A stretch of 64,000 bases of DNA from Fluviicola taffensis DSM 16823 (GCF_000194605.1 NC_015321.1:3100001-3164000), one strand, 5' to 3'; shown: positions 35,824-45,810, counted from the stretch's first letter. The notes: generated by a model not told the origin, from the sequence alone. Program-made: numbers and translations.

Positions 35824-38303
35824 GCGGGGTCAACGTCTGTTATAAGTCGAATAGGTTTGAAATGGGGAACGCTGAAAAATTGATCCGTCAGCTCATGTAA
35901 GCGTTCCTTTACTTTCTTCTGAGGAGCTTCTTGCTCGATTTTTAAAACAATTTCTTTCAAGTAATAGTTCTGAATCCTCGCAATAACTGGGGATTCAGGA
36001 CCTAAAACACGTTCATGAAACTGTTCTTTCAATAATTTACTGAAATGAAGAGCACCAGCCTCCACTAAATCTCGATCTCTGTGCTTTAGGGTAAAGCGAA
36101 TAATTTTATAAAATGGGGGATAATGGTAATTTCTGCGTTCCACAATTTCATTGATTGCAAATGAGTCATAATCATGTTCTATCACTTTTTGAATCACCCA
36201 ATGATCGGGGTTTCCAGTTTGAATAATTACTTTTCCACGTTTGTTTCTACGACCTGATCTTCCTGCAACCTGAGTCATAAGTTGGAAAGCACGTTCAAAT
36301 GCTCTGAAATCGGTTTTATTAAGCATTAAATCGGCATCTAAGATTCCTACAAGACCTACATGATCGAAATCTAAGCCTTTTGCAACCATTTGAGTTCCAA
36401 TTAAGACATCGATTTCTCGATTTTCAAAGGCTTGAATCAATTCTAAATGTCCATTTTTATTCCGAGTAGTTTCTAAATCCATTCGTCCTATACGGACATC
36501 GGGTAAAATAAGCGATAAATCATCTTCGACCTTTTCTGTTCCAAATCCAAGCATTTTCAGACGGTTACTTCCACATGCTGGACAAGTTCCTATTGGGCTT
36601 GTGTGGTAACTACAGTGATGACATTTTAAAACATTGGAATGCTTGTGGTAATTCAATGTTGTATCACAATTGATACAGTTTGGACTGAATCCACATATTT
36701 CACAGGTCCAAATGGGTGTGTATCCTCTTCTATTTTGGAAAAGAATCACTTGATCTCCATTTTTTAATACTTCAGTAATGTTCTCTAATAAAAATCTGGA
36801 AAAATGGCCGTTCAAGCTTTTTTGTTTCCGCTCCTCCTTCATATCTGCACACAAGATTTCTGGAAGTTGTACTTGAGAAAAACGTTCGGTTAAGAGAACA
36901 TATCCGTATTTTCCTTCACGGGCATTTTGAAAACTCTCAATCGCTGGAGTAGCGGAACCCAACAAGGTTTTTGTTTTGAAGAAATGTGCCAAAACAATAG
37001 CCATGTCTCGTGCATTGTATCTTGGAGATGGATCGTGTTGTTTGTAAGAAGTCTCATGCTCTTCATCTACAATGACTAATCCTAAATCTTGGAATGGTAA
37101 AAAGATAGAAGAGCGCGCTCCAACTACCAATCGGAACTTATTAGGATCATTTTGAAGCACTTTGTTCCAAATTTCTACCCGTTCATTCGAGTTGAATTTG
37201 GAGTGATAAACACCAATTTTCTCTCCAAAATAAGCAGATAATCGTTGGATTAACTGAGTGGTCAATGCAATTTCAGGAACAAGGAACAATACTTGTTTTC
37301 CTGAATCAAGTACTTTACGAATGAGCTCAATGTAAATTTCGGTTTTTCCTGAACCTGTAATTCCTTGCAGTAAAACGGTGTCTTTTTCTTGATAACTGGA
37401 TTCAATTTCAGTCAATGCTTTTAATTGAGCTTGGCTAAGTATGGGAAAAGTAAACTTACTTTTATCTAATGACGTAATTCTAGAAATTTCTAATCGCTCA
37501 GTTCTCAGAATGCCTTGTTTTTCCAAAGTATTCATAGCAGAAAGAGAACAGCCCTGATCCTCCAATGATTTCCGAAGAATAGGAGTGACTTGACCAGCAT
37601 GAAATCCACCCAATTGTAAGATTTTCAATAAAACATGCTCTTGCTTCTGGGTTGATTTCTTTTGTGAGAGCAGTTCGAAAAATTCATTTAGAATACTATC
37701 TGATCGATAATCCTCATGGATCACTACAAATAGGCCTGTTTTAGGAGAAAATTTATTCGAAACTTCTTCTAAGGTTAAAACAATATTCTTTTCAAGTAAG
37801 GCTTTGATTAAGGGTTGAATAGTTTTGATTCCAATGATCTCTGAAATTTCCTTTAAATCAAGAGTTTCTTTAATTTCTAGTGCTTCTATAACTAAATATT
37901 CGCGGTCGCTAAGTGCGGATTTTTCACCATCAAAATCTGGATGAATGACAATTTTTGTTTCACTTGCCAGTTTGAAATTAGCTGGAAGAGCTGCATTCAT
38001 GACATCTCCAATTGGAGCCATATAGTATTCAGACATCCACTTCCAAAACGAAAATTGTTTCTTTGTGATTAGAGGTGTTTCATCCAGAATATGTTCGATG
38101 TATTTTGCTTGATAAATCTTAGGTGCTTCTTGATGTATTTTGGTAATAATTCCAGTGTATAGCTTGCCTTTTCCAAAGGGAACGATTACTCTCAAGTATT
38201 CTTGAATCAACTCATTCATTTCGAAAGGAACACGATAAGTGAATTCCTGACTTAATGGAATGGGTAAAATAATATCAACAAAAAGAGTTATTCGCTCGCT
38301 CAT
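35820..38303 (-). CDS. priA: Primosomal protein N' (replication restart helicase PriA)
   Basis: An 827-residue helicase that reloads the replisome at stalled forks. The N-terminal 3'-DNA-binding domain is followed by the helicase core: Walker [10 protein letters not shown], Walker B VIVDEEHE, motif [12 protein letters not shown], and QNRRGYTP. The zinc-binding insert has the cysteine pairs [13 protein letters not shown] and [33 protein letters not shown] and TQVAGRSGR complete the core. The stop codon overlaps the sigma factor stop in a shared TTAA. The ATG at 38303 is preceded by a TAACTTTG box only 4 bases away, which suggests a leaderless or nearly leaderless mRNA. Confidence 0.97.
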   Translation of the reverse strand: MSERITLFVDIILPIPLSQEFTYRVPFEMNELIQEYLRVIVPFGKGKLYTGIITKIHQEAPKIYQAKYIEHILDETPLITKKQFSFWKWMSEYYMAPIGDVMNAALPANFKLASETKIVIHPDFDGEKSALSDREYLVIEALEIKETLDLKEISEIIGIKTIQPLIKALLEKNIVLTLEEVSNKFSPKTGLFVVIHEDYRSDSILNEFFELLSQKKSTQKQEHVLLKILQLGGFHAGQVTPILRKSLEDQGCSLSAMNTLEKQGILRTERLEISRITSLDKSKFTFPILSQAQLKALTEIESSYQEKDTVLLQGITGSGKTEIYIELIRKVLDSGKQVLFLVPEIALTTQLIQRLSAYFGEKIGVYHSKFNSNERVEIWNKVLQNDPNKFRLVVGARSSIFLPFQDLGLVIVDEEHETSYKQHDPSPRYNARDMAIVLAHFFKTKTLLGSATPAIESFQNAREGKYGYVLLTERFSQVQLPEILCADMKEERKQKSLNGHFSRFLLENITEVLKNGDQVILFQNRRGYTPIWTCEICGFSPNCINCDTTLNYHKHSNVLKCHHCSYHTSPIGTCPACGSNRLKMLGFGTEKVEDDLSLILPDVRIGRMDLETTRNKNGHLELIQAFENREIDVLIGTQMVAKGLDFDHVGLVGILDADLMLNKTDFRAFERAFQLMTQVAGRSGRRNKRGKVIIQTGNPDHWVIQKVIEHDYDSFAINEIVERRNYHYPPFYKIIRFTLKHRDRDLVEAGALHFSKLLKEQFHERVLGPESPVIARIQNYYLKEIVLKIEQEAPQKKVKERLHELTDQFFSVPHFKPIRLITDVDPA

Positions 38304-38307
38304 GAAA

Positions 38308-38315
38308 CAAAGTTA
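38308..38315 (-). promoter_or_regulatory. Predicted -7 promoter element of priA
   Basis: On the minus strand TAACTTTG sits 4 bases upstream of the priA ATG, placing the expected transcription start at or next to the start codon. Confidence 0.5.
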
Positions 38316-38323
38316 ATGAACTA

Positions 38324-38358
38324 AAAAGAAAAAGTCCCATTTCAATGAAATGGGACTT
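38324..38358 (-). terminator. Intrinsic terminator of the DUF4249 lipoprotein gene
   Basis: A 13-bp perfect stem (38332-38344 with 38346-38358) is followed on the minus strand by a T-rich run. It separates the DUF4249 gene from priA, so these two same-strand genes are not an operon. Confidence 0.85.
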
Positions 38359-38375
38359 CCGTAAATTGAATTTGT

Positions 38376-39545
38376 TTATTGACAATACCAGCTTTCAACA
38401 TTATCCGTAATGTGATCACTACAAAAAGAGAAGGAACCAGTGATTGCACCGATACATAGTTCTCTTGTGGATAATTTATCCAGTGCTCTATAAGCTGGAA
38501 CAGCTGGATTATAACTAACCTTTTCTTGTTTTACAGTAAGCCTTGAACTAAAGAGACCAATGACAGGACCGCCATCAGTTCTAGTTAAATTTGTAAAACT
38601 AGGCTTGTTTTGCGCTAATGATGAACTAGGTTTGTTCACTAGAATGTATTTACTTAATTCATCTGAACCACCTGTAATATATAATTTTAAGGAAGTGAAT
38701 TTTCTTTTGTTTATAGTTGCATCAGAGGTACAGTTTTGTCTTACTAAGTTGTAAAAAGATTCTCCATTTATTATAAATGATGAATTGGATCCTTGAATTT
38801 GATCTCCAATAAATTCTCCTATTTTCCACATAAAAGATTTCTGAACTGAATCTCCATTGAAATATTCCTTAAAGGAAAACTCTAGTCGAGCATCAACCAC
38901 TTTTGCATTCCCATTGGCAGCTGTTACAGTTGTTGATGTGTATTCCTCCGTACCACTTACTGTTTTTCTGAACTTATAATTTCCACCATTTGCAGACGGA
39001 GTTGTAATAGACAGTCCATTTACCAATTTAGTTTCTGCATTTACTACAATATCACCACCATTGATTGATGCTTTCAATTTGTAAATTGCATTGGCATTGT
39101 CTTTTAAAGCCTTTGTCAAATTTTGTTCAGTAACGGCAGGTGCGTTTGCATTATTAAAGGCTTCTGTCTTGAAAAAATAGACTTTTTGATGTGGACTGTA
39201 GAATGCGCCAGGTGCTTTTGTGTTTAAAATGGTTTCTTGCAAAGTCCAAGTGCGGTATTTCGTAGAAACATTTGTAGCAGGATTTGGAAGCCACTCTTCA
39301 ATGGTAATAACAGCATCAGCAAAGTAACTTGAATCTTCTATCAGAGCAACATCCAATGCATTATTCGATCCAGAAAAAGTGCGTGTTAATTTCACGTAAT
39401 GCAGTGAGTCATTTCTATCTAATAATCCAAATAAAACAGGTGTTTCCACATGATCTCCTGAAAAATCGAAATCTTCCTTACAAGAAGTTAAAAATAATAG
39501 AGAACCTAGAATGAAAGAATAAAGTGAAAATTGGAGAAATCTCAT
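38376..39545 (-). CDS. DUF4249-type lipoprotein
   Basis: A 389-residue lipoprotein with signal MRFLQFSLYSFILGSLLFLTSC (lipidated Cys22). The N-terminal ETPVLFGLLDRNDSLHYVKLTRTFSGSNNALD is typical of DUF4249, a Bacteroidota family of surface or periplasmic lipoproteins often paired with TonB receptors. The middle is beta-rich with YKLKASINGGDIVVNAET. The function of DUF4249 is not known. Here it is a single gene with its own promoter and terminator and no adjacent receptor. Confidence 0.8.
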   Translation of the reverse strand: MRFLQFSLYSFILGSLLFLTSCKEDFDFSGDHVETPVLFGLLDRNDSLHYVKLTRTFSGSNNALDVALIEDSSYFADAVITIEEWLPNPATNVSTKYRTWTLQETILNTKAPGAFYSPHQKVYFFKTEAFNNANAPAVTEQNLTKALKDNANAIYKLKASINGGDIVVNAETKLVNGLSITTPSANGGNYKFRKTVSGTEEYTSTTVTAANGNAKVVDARLEFSFKEYFNGDSVQKSFMWKIGEFIGDQIQGSNSSFIINGESFYNLVRQNCTSDATINKRKFTSLKLYITGGSDELSKYILVNKPSSSLAQNKPSFTNLTRTDGGPVIGLFSSRLTVKQEKVSYNPAVPAYRALDKLSTRELCIGAITGSFSFCSDHITDNVESWYCQ

Positions 39546-39562
39546 AAGTATACAATTTGGTT

Positions 39563-39570
39563 CAAAAATA
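39563..39570 (-). promoter_or_regulatory. Predicted -7 promoter element of the DUF4249 gene
   Basis: On the minus strand TATTTTTG matches TAnnTTTG, 17 bases before the ATG at 39545. Confidence 0.5.
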
Positions 39571-39623
39571 CGATATAATATCTAAAGTAAGTGTGTTTAA
39601 AATCAATGGAAACTACGGTTAAA

Positions 39624-40691
39624 TCAATTCTTTACCCTATTAAATCTCATGGCTTTTAGCATCCAATTCGGTAAAAAAGCTCCTGGTTTTTTGTTTTTGA
39701 GATGGATGTACCAACCTAGTTTCTTCATTACAGGAACTTTATGTGTCTCCACAAATTCAATCCATGTGCCATCTGGATCTTCAATATAGCTAAAACGCCC
39801 ACCTGCTTCTCCCATGTCAAACGTTTTTCCAGAGTCTACTGTAAAGGGAAAACCAAGTTCTTCACATTCTTTCTGTAAATCATCCATTCCCTGAACATCG
39901 AAACACAAATGAATGAATCCCCAATCTCCCCAAAAACGGTCTTTAAAAATAGATTTTGAGTCAGTTCGTTCAACTGCTTGAATCAATTCAATTTGAGTGG
40001 GACCAAGTAATTTCGCAAATGGACCTTTACGAGCTTCAGAATGTTGTAATAGTACACGTCTTACTTTCTGATTTCCATTTGGAACATTGTTGAAAGCTTC
40101 AAAAGTTTCTGTTGTGTCATAGACAATTTGATCGTATCCCAATATCTTTTGGTACAAAGGCAATGCTTTTTCGATAGAGCTTACTCCAATCATGGATCCA
40201 GCAACACCTCCTGTTTTTCCTTCAAATTTGGTATCCATAAACCATCCCGATCCTTCAACGATATCGAAAAGATTTCCATTAGGGTCTTCTACTAGAAAGT
40301 GAAGGCTTCCGTTTGGTAATTCTTGAGGTTCAGACAAAACTTTCGCTCCTTTTTTTACCAAAAAATCATACGTTACTTTTACATCTTTAGATTTTATTCT
40401 ACAGGCATATAGTCCGAAATCACCTAATAGGATAGGAGAGGTGCTTTTTTCTGTTGGTCTGGAGGTAAATTGCCAAATTTCAAATCCGCCACCGCTTTCC
40501 ATGGAAAGTGCTAATGTTGCTGTTCTTGAATGAATGACTCCACCAGTGTAACGAGTCATTAATGGAGCTTCAGCTGCTTCTTCAAAAATGCGTACATCTA
40601 CACCAAAGTGCTCTCTATACCATTTCCAAATTGATTGAACGTCAGGAACACCAATTCCCATTTGTTGAATACCACAGATGATTTTTGTCAT
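39624..40691 (-). CDS. Two-domain VOC (glyoxalase/dioxygenase superfamily) protein
   Basis: A 355-residue cytoplasmic protein with two vicinal-oxygen-chelate modules. The first begins at GIQQMGIGVPDVQSIWKWYREHFGVD and ends at HFLVEDPNGNLFDIVEGSG; the second begins at GGVAGSMIGVSSIEKALPLYQKILGYD and ends at FSYIEDPDGTWIEFVETHKV. His and Glu residues at module edges (FIHLCFDV; DPDGTWIEFVE) fit metal binding in the second module. The C-terminal tail (GWYIHLKNKKPGAFLPNWMLKAM) is unusual. VOC proteins include glyoxalases, dioxygenases and resistance proteins; substrate cannot be read here. It lies 38 bases after the patatin-barrel gene, on the same strand. Confidence 0.85.
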   Translation of the reverse strand: MTKIICGIQQMGIGVPDVQSIWKWYREHFGVDVRIFEEAAEAPLMTRYTGGVIHSRTATLALSMESGGGFEIWQFTSRPTEKSTSPILLGDFGLYACRIKSKDVKVTYDFLVKKGAKVLSEPQELPNGSLHFLVEDPNGNLFDIVEGSGWFMDTKFEGKTGGVAGSMIGVSSIEKALPLYQKILGYDQIVYDTTETFEAFNNVPNGNQKVRRVLLQHSEARKGPFAKLLGPTQIELIQAVERTDSKSIFKDRFWGDWGFIHLCFDVQGMDDLQKECEELGFPFTVDSGKTFDMGEAGGRFSYIEDPDGTWIEFVETHKVPVMKKLGWYIHLKNKKPGAFLPNWMLKAMRFNRVKN

Positions 40692-40729
40692 TTTTTGAAT
40701 TTGTTGCGAATTTAATAGTTCTTGAATTA

Positions 40730-43018
40730 TTAACGAAATGCTCGTTCATGGAATATGATAAATCCATAGGTGAATTGAAAAGCCAATGGGCTTTTTTGCT
40801 TGGGAAAATAATTCAACGAAGCCCTTATTGGACCTAAGGGTGAATGATAAATTGCTGTAAGAGAAGCAACTTGTGATTCTCCTTTAAAAGGTTTAGAATA
40901 TCCAAAAGTACCGTCGTCATTTTTCTTAATGGAAATAAATGGTTGATACCAATAACCATCTAAACGAATATCAATGTTTTTGCGTAACGAGAAAATAATA
41001 TTAACTCCTCCACCAATATATTGTGGAGATCGGTATTCTGTGAAAAAATAAGTTTGAAGATCGGGAAGTGGCTGAAAAGCATTCATGTTTAGCAATGTTG
41101 CTGTGTAATTTTTGAGTAATGAAAGATTGGTAATACTTGCCAAACCATGTAGCCCAAAAGAAAAATACTTGGTGCTCAATGGAAAACTTTGAATTTCCCC
41201 TCGAATATTAAACCAATGATGCCCATTTCGATAATCATAATCTTCTAAGGATGTTGAACCAGCAGTACTGTGCTCAACGGCACCGCTATAAATTGCTTTG
41301 AATTGAGCAAGTGTTCCTGATGAAGCCCATTGTTTTCTGTTTAATGAGTTGTGTTCAAGAGTTAAAATCAAACAATCTCCAAATAGAATTGTACGATCGG
41401 TGGTGTCTTTATTGGTGAATTCACTGGATTGGTAGTAACGATCCTGTGTCTCAAAATGACGATAGTCGAGCGAGAATTTTGAATTATTGAAAATGGGTAG
41501 TTTTATTCCCCCCCCAATATATGCTTCGTTCTGAACGAGGAATGATGGTTTTTCGTCATCAAAAAAAGTAGTGAAACTTTTGAAATAATCCCAACGGTTA
41601 ATAACACCATAAATATTCGCCGATATTGGATAGTACGAAGGAAAATGTAAGTCAATATTAGCTCTCCCAGAATTGTAAAATTTCCCAAAATATCCTCCAA
41701 CTTGAATGGTGCTTGCGATTTTGTCTAAGCGCATATAGTTCAGTTGAATAAAGCCAGTGTTAATAGCTCTTGTACTAACAATCCCGCCAAAGTCTATACG
41801 GAATGGTTTCGATTCTGTGACTTTAAGATTTAATGCAAAAGTCGAATCCGATTTTGCTTGTAATGTTGGGTACAAGTACTTAATTTGAGGAGTTGCATAG
41901 GTTCTGAAATAGCGACGTTTAAAACGACCTCCAGTGATTAACTGACCTTTATTGTTTTTTAAGATTGATTTTCGAACGTAACTTTCGTCAAGACCATATT
42001 TGTTAGAGGTATTTACCTCTGAAATTACAAATGGTTTTATGTTTGATTTAAATAAATTTCTTTTTTGATTTAAATCATCCAATGATATTCGATAATCGAC
42101 CATTTTTTTTATGCTATCCATCATTGAAATGGTCGATTCGTATCCCGCTCTAATTGCTTCATCAACATCGTCAAAATCAAATGTGCTAATGTCTGATTTT
42201 GGCTCAATAATAATTCCTGATTCACATGGTATTTTAAAAGATGTATGTGTTACAAGCATGTTTGTCAATTGGCTAATCAGGTCGTCTTCTCTAGGTGGGC
42301 CTGCATTGTAAGAGACATTACTTCCTATGATAAAGTCAACTGGAAAGTTATTGTACATCACATCTGAAGGGAAGTTGTTGTAAAGTCCTCCATCAAAATA
42401 TAGTACACCATTTATTCGAATAGGGTTTACATAAAATGGGAATGTCATGGAAGCACGAACTGCTTCATTTAACTGTCCCGTTGAAAAAACGACTCCCTGC
42501 TTGGCGACAATATCACTTGCGACACATCTGAAAGGAACGAAAAGGCTGTCAAAATTATACGATTTTGAAGCTCCCGCTAAAGCAAAAAGACGCAACATTT
42601 CAAAATCCAATAATTCGGGTCTGATAAAGTTTGTAGGTAAAGATTTACTGAAAATACTATCTAAAGAGAATGAAAAGTTAATTCCTGAGGCGTTTTCATT
42701 GTCTTCTCGTAACAAAAATTCATAGCGTTGCTCAATTTCCCCTTTTGACATTAATTGGAATTTATTGCTTAACACATAGTTCTCAATTTCTAATGGAGAA
42801 TAGCCACAGGCATACATTGCACCAACTAATGCGCCTGATGAAGTTCCTGTAATATAGTTAATGGGAATATTATTTTCTTCGAGTGCTTTCAAAACACCTA
42901 TATGCGCAAAACCAGCAGCTCCACCGCCACTCAGCACGACTCCAACTCCCTGTGCTCTAGATTGATACGCGAGCGCAATGAGAAATAAGGATATAGTTAG
43001 TTTTTTTGCTAATTGCAT
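40730..43018 (-). CDS. Second patatin-like phospholipase with outer-membrane barrel
   Basis: A 762-residue exported protein with a signal peptide (LFLIALAYQSRAQ) and a patatin domain: oxyanion loop SGGGAAG, nucleophile Ser60 in GTSSG, catalytic Asp209 in FDGG. A POTRA-like segment and a barrel like BamA follow, ending in RASLNYFPKQKSPLAFQFTYGFIIFHERAFR. It is a distant paralogue of the 23508-25883 protein with the same order of domains. A TACTTTTG box lies 5 bases before its ATG, so its transcript may be leaderless. The VOC gene follows on the same strand. Activity on phospholipids is inferred from the catalytic pair. Confidence 0.9.
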   Translation of the reverse strand: MQLAKKLTISLFLIALAYQSRAQGVGVVLSGGGAAGFAHIGVLKALEENNIPINYITGTSSGALVGAMYACGYSPLEIENYVLSNKFQLMSKGEIEQRYEFLLREDNENASGINFSFSLDSIFSKSLPTNFIRPELLDFEMLRLFALAGASKSYNFDSLFVPFRCVASDIVAKQGVVFSTGQLNEAVRASMTFPFYVNPIRINGVLYFDGGLYNNFPSDVMYNNFPVDFIIGSNVSYNAGPPREDDLISQLTNMLVTHTSFKIPCESGIIIEPKSDISTFDFDDVDEAIRAGYESTISMMDSIKKMVDYRISLDDLNQKRNLFKSNIKPFVISEVNTSNKYGLDESYVRKSILKNNKGQLITGGRFKRRYFRTYATPQIKYLYPTLQAKSDSTFALNLKVTESKPFRIDFGGIVSTRAINTGFIQLNYMRLDKIASTIQVGGYFGKFYNSGRANIDLHFPSYYPISANIYGVINRWDYFKSFTTFFDDEKPSFLVQNEAYIGGGIKLPIFNNSKFSLDYRHFETQDRYYQSSEFTNKDTTDRTILFGDCLILTLEHNSLNRKQWASSGTLAQFKAIYSGAVEHSTAGSTSLEDYDYRNGHHWFNIRGEIQSFPLSTKYFSFGLHGLASITNLSLLKNYTATLLNMNAFQPLPDLQTYFFTEYRSPQYIGGGVNIIFSLRKNIDIRLDGYWYQPFISIKKNDDGTFGYSKPFKGESQVASLTAIYHSPLGPIRASLNYFPKQKSPLAFQFTYGFIIFHERAFR

Positions 43019-43023
43019 TGCTT

Positions 43024-43031
43024 CAAAAGTA
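43024..43031 (-). promoter_or_regulatory. Predicted -7 promoter element of the second patatin-barrel gene
   Basis: On the minus strand TACTTTTG lies 5 bases before the ATG, so transcription should begin at about the start codon. Confidence 0.5.
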
Positions 43032-43104
43032 GTTAATTATTGCCTAAAATAATTGGCTTTTTGCCTTATTTCTATCCTGTTTAGTAAAGCTCTGAGCTTT
43101 TATC

Positions 43105-43112
43105 TACTTTTG
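43105..43112 (+). promoter_or_regulatory. Predicted -7 promoter element of the RlmL-like gene
   Basis: TACTTTTG matches TAnnTTTG, 26 bases before the ATG at 43139. It is divergent from the patatin-barrel promoter 74 bases away. Confidence 0.55.
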
Positions 43113-43138
43113 TACTCTCAAATAATTGAATTGTCTTT

Positions 43139-44293
43139 ATGAAAATTGTACTTAAAACATTTTATGGTTTAGAAGATGTACTTGCTGATGAACTAAAAGA
43201 ATTAGGTTATCCAGAAAGTGTAAAATTGAATAGAGCTGTTCAAATTGAAGGAGAATGGAAAGATGTTTATTTCCTAAATCTACATATTCGTTGTGCGATT
43301 TCAGTATTGGTTGAGTTGCGCAAATTTCCCGTAACTACGGAGAAAGATTTGTATACCGAAGCGAAGAAAATTAACTGGTCAGCCCTTTTTGATGTCCGAA
43401 AAACATTTGCTGTAAAAGGAGCTGTTAATTCATCCCTTTTTAATCATTCTCAATTCCCGTTTTTACTCATAAAAGATGCGATTGTAGATCATTTTCGCGA
43501 CGTAAAAGGTGAAAGACCAGATATCAATGTAAAATCGCCCCAAGTTGTTATCGATCTGTATGTGCGCGAAAATGAAGCTGTGATTTCGGTAAATACTAGC
43601 GGAGTTCCATTGTTTCAGAGAGGTTATCGCCAATCAACAGGGGATGCGCCATTGAATGAAGTCGTTGCAGCTGCATTACTTCGGATGACAGAATGGGACA
43701 AGAAAACAACTTTGATTGATCCTTTCTGTGGATCAGGAACGTTGTTAATCGAAGCTGCTTTACTTGCTGCAGGAATTCCTTCAAATATTGAAAGAACTCA
43801 TTACGCCTTTAAAAATATGGCGAACTATGATGCTCCTTTGTGGGAAGAAATCCACGCAAAAGCGAATAAAGTGGTGAAAGAACTTCCTTGTACGTTGATT
43901 GGGGGAGATATAGATTCTCAAATGGTCATGAAATCCAAACGAAATCTACGAGGCTTTTCATTCGGGCGATTTGTAGAAGTTCATAATGCTGCATTGGAAG
44001 AATTTCCATTTCCAGAAGGACCAGCAGTTTTAATCACAAATCCTCCTTATGGCGAACGTTTGGAAACAGACGTGGAAGAATTGTACGGAACACTAGGAAG
44101 TATCATGAAACACCGTTTGATGGGGTATTCCTGTTTTGTGATTTCATCTAGCGAGGCTGGTTTCAAATACTTGGCTCTTAAGCCAGATAAGAAATACAAA
44201 TTGTTTAATGGCGATTTGGAGTGTTCTTTCCGAAAGTATTCTATCTACGAAGGATCTAAGAAAGGAGTCGATCCATCAGAAATTAAGGAGTAA
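43139..44293 (+). CDS. rlmL: THUMP-domain RNA methyltransferase (RlmL-like)
   Basis: A 384-residue class I methyltransferase. The N-terminal ~150 residues are a THUMP RNA-binding domain (KTFYGLEDVLADELKELGYPE ... LYTEAKKINWSALFDVRKTFAVKG). The catalytic domain has the SAM motif from Asp194, DPFCGSGTLLIEAALLA, and the amino-methyltransferase NPPYGERL at 301-308. It matches the N-terminal half of Escherichia coli RlmL, which makes m2G2445 in 23S rRNA; the RlmK half is absent, as in many Bacteroidota. Target is inferred. Its 3' end overlaps the convergent T9SS gene by 11 bases. Confidence 0.9.
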   Translation: MKIVLKTFYGLEDVLADELKELGYPESVKLNRAVQIEGEWKDVYFLNLHIRCAISVLVELRKFPVTTEKDLYTEAKKINWSALFDVRKTFAVKGAVNSSLFNHSQFPFLLIKDAIVDHFRDVKGERPDINVKSPQVVIDLYVRENEAVISVNTSGVPLFQRGYRQSTGDAPLNEVVAAALLRMTEWDKKTTLIDPFCGSGTLLIEAALLAAGIPSNIERTHYAFKNMANYDAPLWEEIHAKANKVVKELPCTLIGGDIDSQMVMKSKRNLRGFSFGRFVEVHNAALEEFPFPEGPAVLITNPPYGERLETDVEELYGTLGSIMKHRLMGYSCFVISSSEAGFKYLALKPDKKYKLFNGDLECSFRKYSIYEGSKKGVDPSEIKE

Positions 44294-45326
44294 TTAGTAT
44301 ACGTTCAGAGATCATTTTCTCATTGTCAAAGTATACAAATGTGTAAACTCCAACGGACAATGCCGAGATAGTTATGCCATTACTTTCTGTAGGCGAATAG
44401 TTCAGTTTAATTTCTTTTCCAGTAACATCATAGAGTTTCGATGCAAGTAATGTTTTGATATCCCCAGTGATATGTATGCTTCCACTGGAAGGGTTTGGAT
44501 AAATGGTTAATTCATTGATTCTTTTTGGTTTGATGGATTTCAAATCTTGATACCTGATTGTTCCGTCAAAATCGGTTTGAGACAAGCGGTAATAACTGAC
44601 GATATCCAAATATGGATCGTAATCGTATATTTTATAGCGAAGAGGATTTAAACTAGTTCCTGCACCCTTCATAGAACCAACATACTCAAAGTGAATTCCA
44701 TCTGCGCTGCGCTCAATTGTGAAGTAATCATTGTTGAGTTCTGTTTCTGTCCACCAATCACAAGTAACAGCATTGTTTTCCAAAGAAACGGTGAATGCCG
44801 TTAATTCTATTGGAAGAACACTGTTGCAATTCACGCAAGTTGCTCCGCTTGAAGTTGTTGAGTAGGTGATGATTTCATCGGCTCTGTTAGCTCTTCCTGA
44901 AACTCGTATTGTTCCTGGACCAGCCAAAGTGTAGCTATCATTTAAAGTAGAATTGCTCCCACCTTGCTGAAAAATTTTACCTCCTCCTATAATATCGACT
45001 TTAACAACATCACAAGTCTGGCAATTTCCGTCAGCTCCTGAAGCATTCGTGCATCCTGGTCGGTCGCGCATGGTAGCACTTACAGTATATGTACATCCTG
45101 CAGGTACATTAATGTCAACTTGCATAGGCAAATAACCAGCATCGCAATTTCCACCAACGGAAGGAGAGCAGTTAGGGCCTCCAACACTTGTTAGATTACA
45201 CCCGCTTAAACATCCGCATCCAGGTCCACTAACGCCAATTGCTCCAGATGGGCATTGAGAAAATCCTGTGGAGAAAGTTCCGATGAAGAATAGTGTAAGA
45301 ACTATGAATTGTTGAAATTGTTTCAT
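44283..45326 (-). CDS. Cysteine-rich secreted protein with T9SS sorting domain
   Basis: A 347-residue exported protein. The signal peptide (LFFIGTFSTGFSQ) precedes an unrecognised ~140-residue domain with many cysteines, including GCGCLSGCNLTSVGGPNCSP and NCQTCDVV, likely disulfide-linked. A second beta-sandwich, PIELTAFTVSLENNAVTCDWWTETELNNDYFTIERSADGIHFEYVG ... YRLSQTDFDGTIRYQDL, is the FN3-like module that commonly precedes T9SS domains. The C-terminus is a T9SS type A domain (TIYPNPSSGSIHITGD ... SVGVYTFVYFDNEKMISERILI). Function unknown. It is convergent with the RlmL-like gene with an 11-base overlap. Confidence 0.82.
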   Translation of the reverse strand: MKQFQQFIVLTLFFIGTFSTGFSQCPSGAIGVSGPGCGCLSGCNLTSVGGPNCSPSVGGNCDAGYLPMQVDINVPAGCTYTVSATMRDRPGCTNASGADGNCQTCDVVKVDIIGGGKIFQQGGSNSTLNDSYTLAGPGTIRVSGRANRADEIITYSTTSSGATCVNCNSVLPIELTAFTVSLENNAVTCDWWTETELNNDYFTIERSADGIHFEYVGSMKGAGTSLNPLRYKIYDYDPYLDIVSYYRLSQTDFDGTIRYQDLKSIKPKRINELTIYPNPSSGSIHITGDIKTLLASKLYDVTGKEIKLNYSPTESNGITISALSVGVYTFVYFDNEKMISERILITP

Positions 45327-45507
45327 TTTGTTTGAGAAAAATAATGTGTCAAATTTGATACTGCTAATTTATAGTAACTATTTAGTGCTTTATTTATGAG
45401 TAGGTTATGCTTTGGATAATTTTTGAAGTTGACTAAATTGATTTTGTTTAATTCTATGTGAAGCGAATATTATTTTTTGAGAAGTGGTGAAACCAAATAA
45501 TTCAGAT

Positions 45508-45515
45508 TACTTTTG
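45508..45515 (+). promoter_or_regulatory. Predicted -7 promoter element of the cobalamin riboswitch transcript
   Basis: TACTTTTG matches TAnnTTTG. A start about 6-7 bases later would begin exactly at the outer stem of the riboswitch (45522), which supports both calls. Confidence 0.65.
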
Positions 45516-45521
45516 CACCGC

Positions 45522-45680
45522 GATTTGGTTCCCGATTTTTTTCGGGATTAAAAGGGAATCCAGTGTAAATCTGGAGCTGTTCCCGCAACTGTAAGAGTCC
45601 ATATTTAATTTGTAATACCACTGATCCGATACGGGTTGGGAAGGTTAATTAAAGGACTGAGTCAGGAGACCTGCCAATCT
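45522..45680 (+). ncRNA. Cobalamin (B12) riboswitch
   Basis: The core is unmistakable. The region contains GGGAATCCAGTGTAAATCTGG with GCTGTTCCCGCAACTGTAAG (45554-45595), ACCACTG (45617-45623), GGGAAGG (45638-45644) and the B12 box AGTCAGGAGACCTGCC (45660-45675). The outer P1 stem forms between GATTTGG (45522-45528) and CCAATC (45674-45679) with a bulged T. It precedes the beta-propeller gene at 45811. The 130-base platform has a GTCAA...TTGAC hairpin near 45722-45743 rather than a clear terminator, so control may be by masking the translation start. Adenosylcobalamin versus aquocobalamin type is not resolved. Confidence 0.95.
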
Positions 45681-45810
45681 GCATGTACTGTAGCTTTCGG
45701 TGAAAAAGTGAAGGGGCGGATTGTCAAGTTATACATTGACGCATCATTCCTTTTTCATCATTTTAATAAAACAAACCTGACGATAAGTGTTGGGATAAAA
45801 CAAAAAAAAG

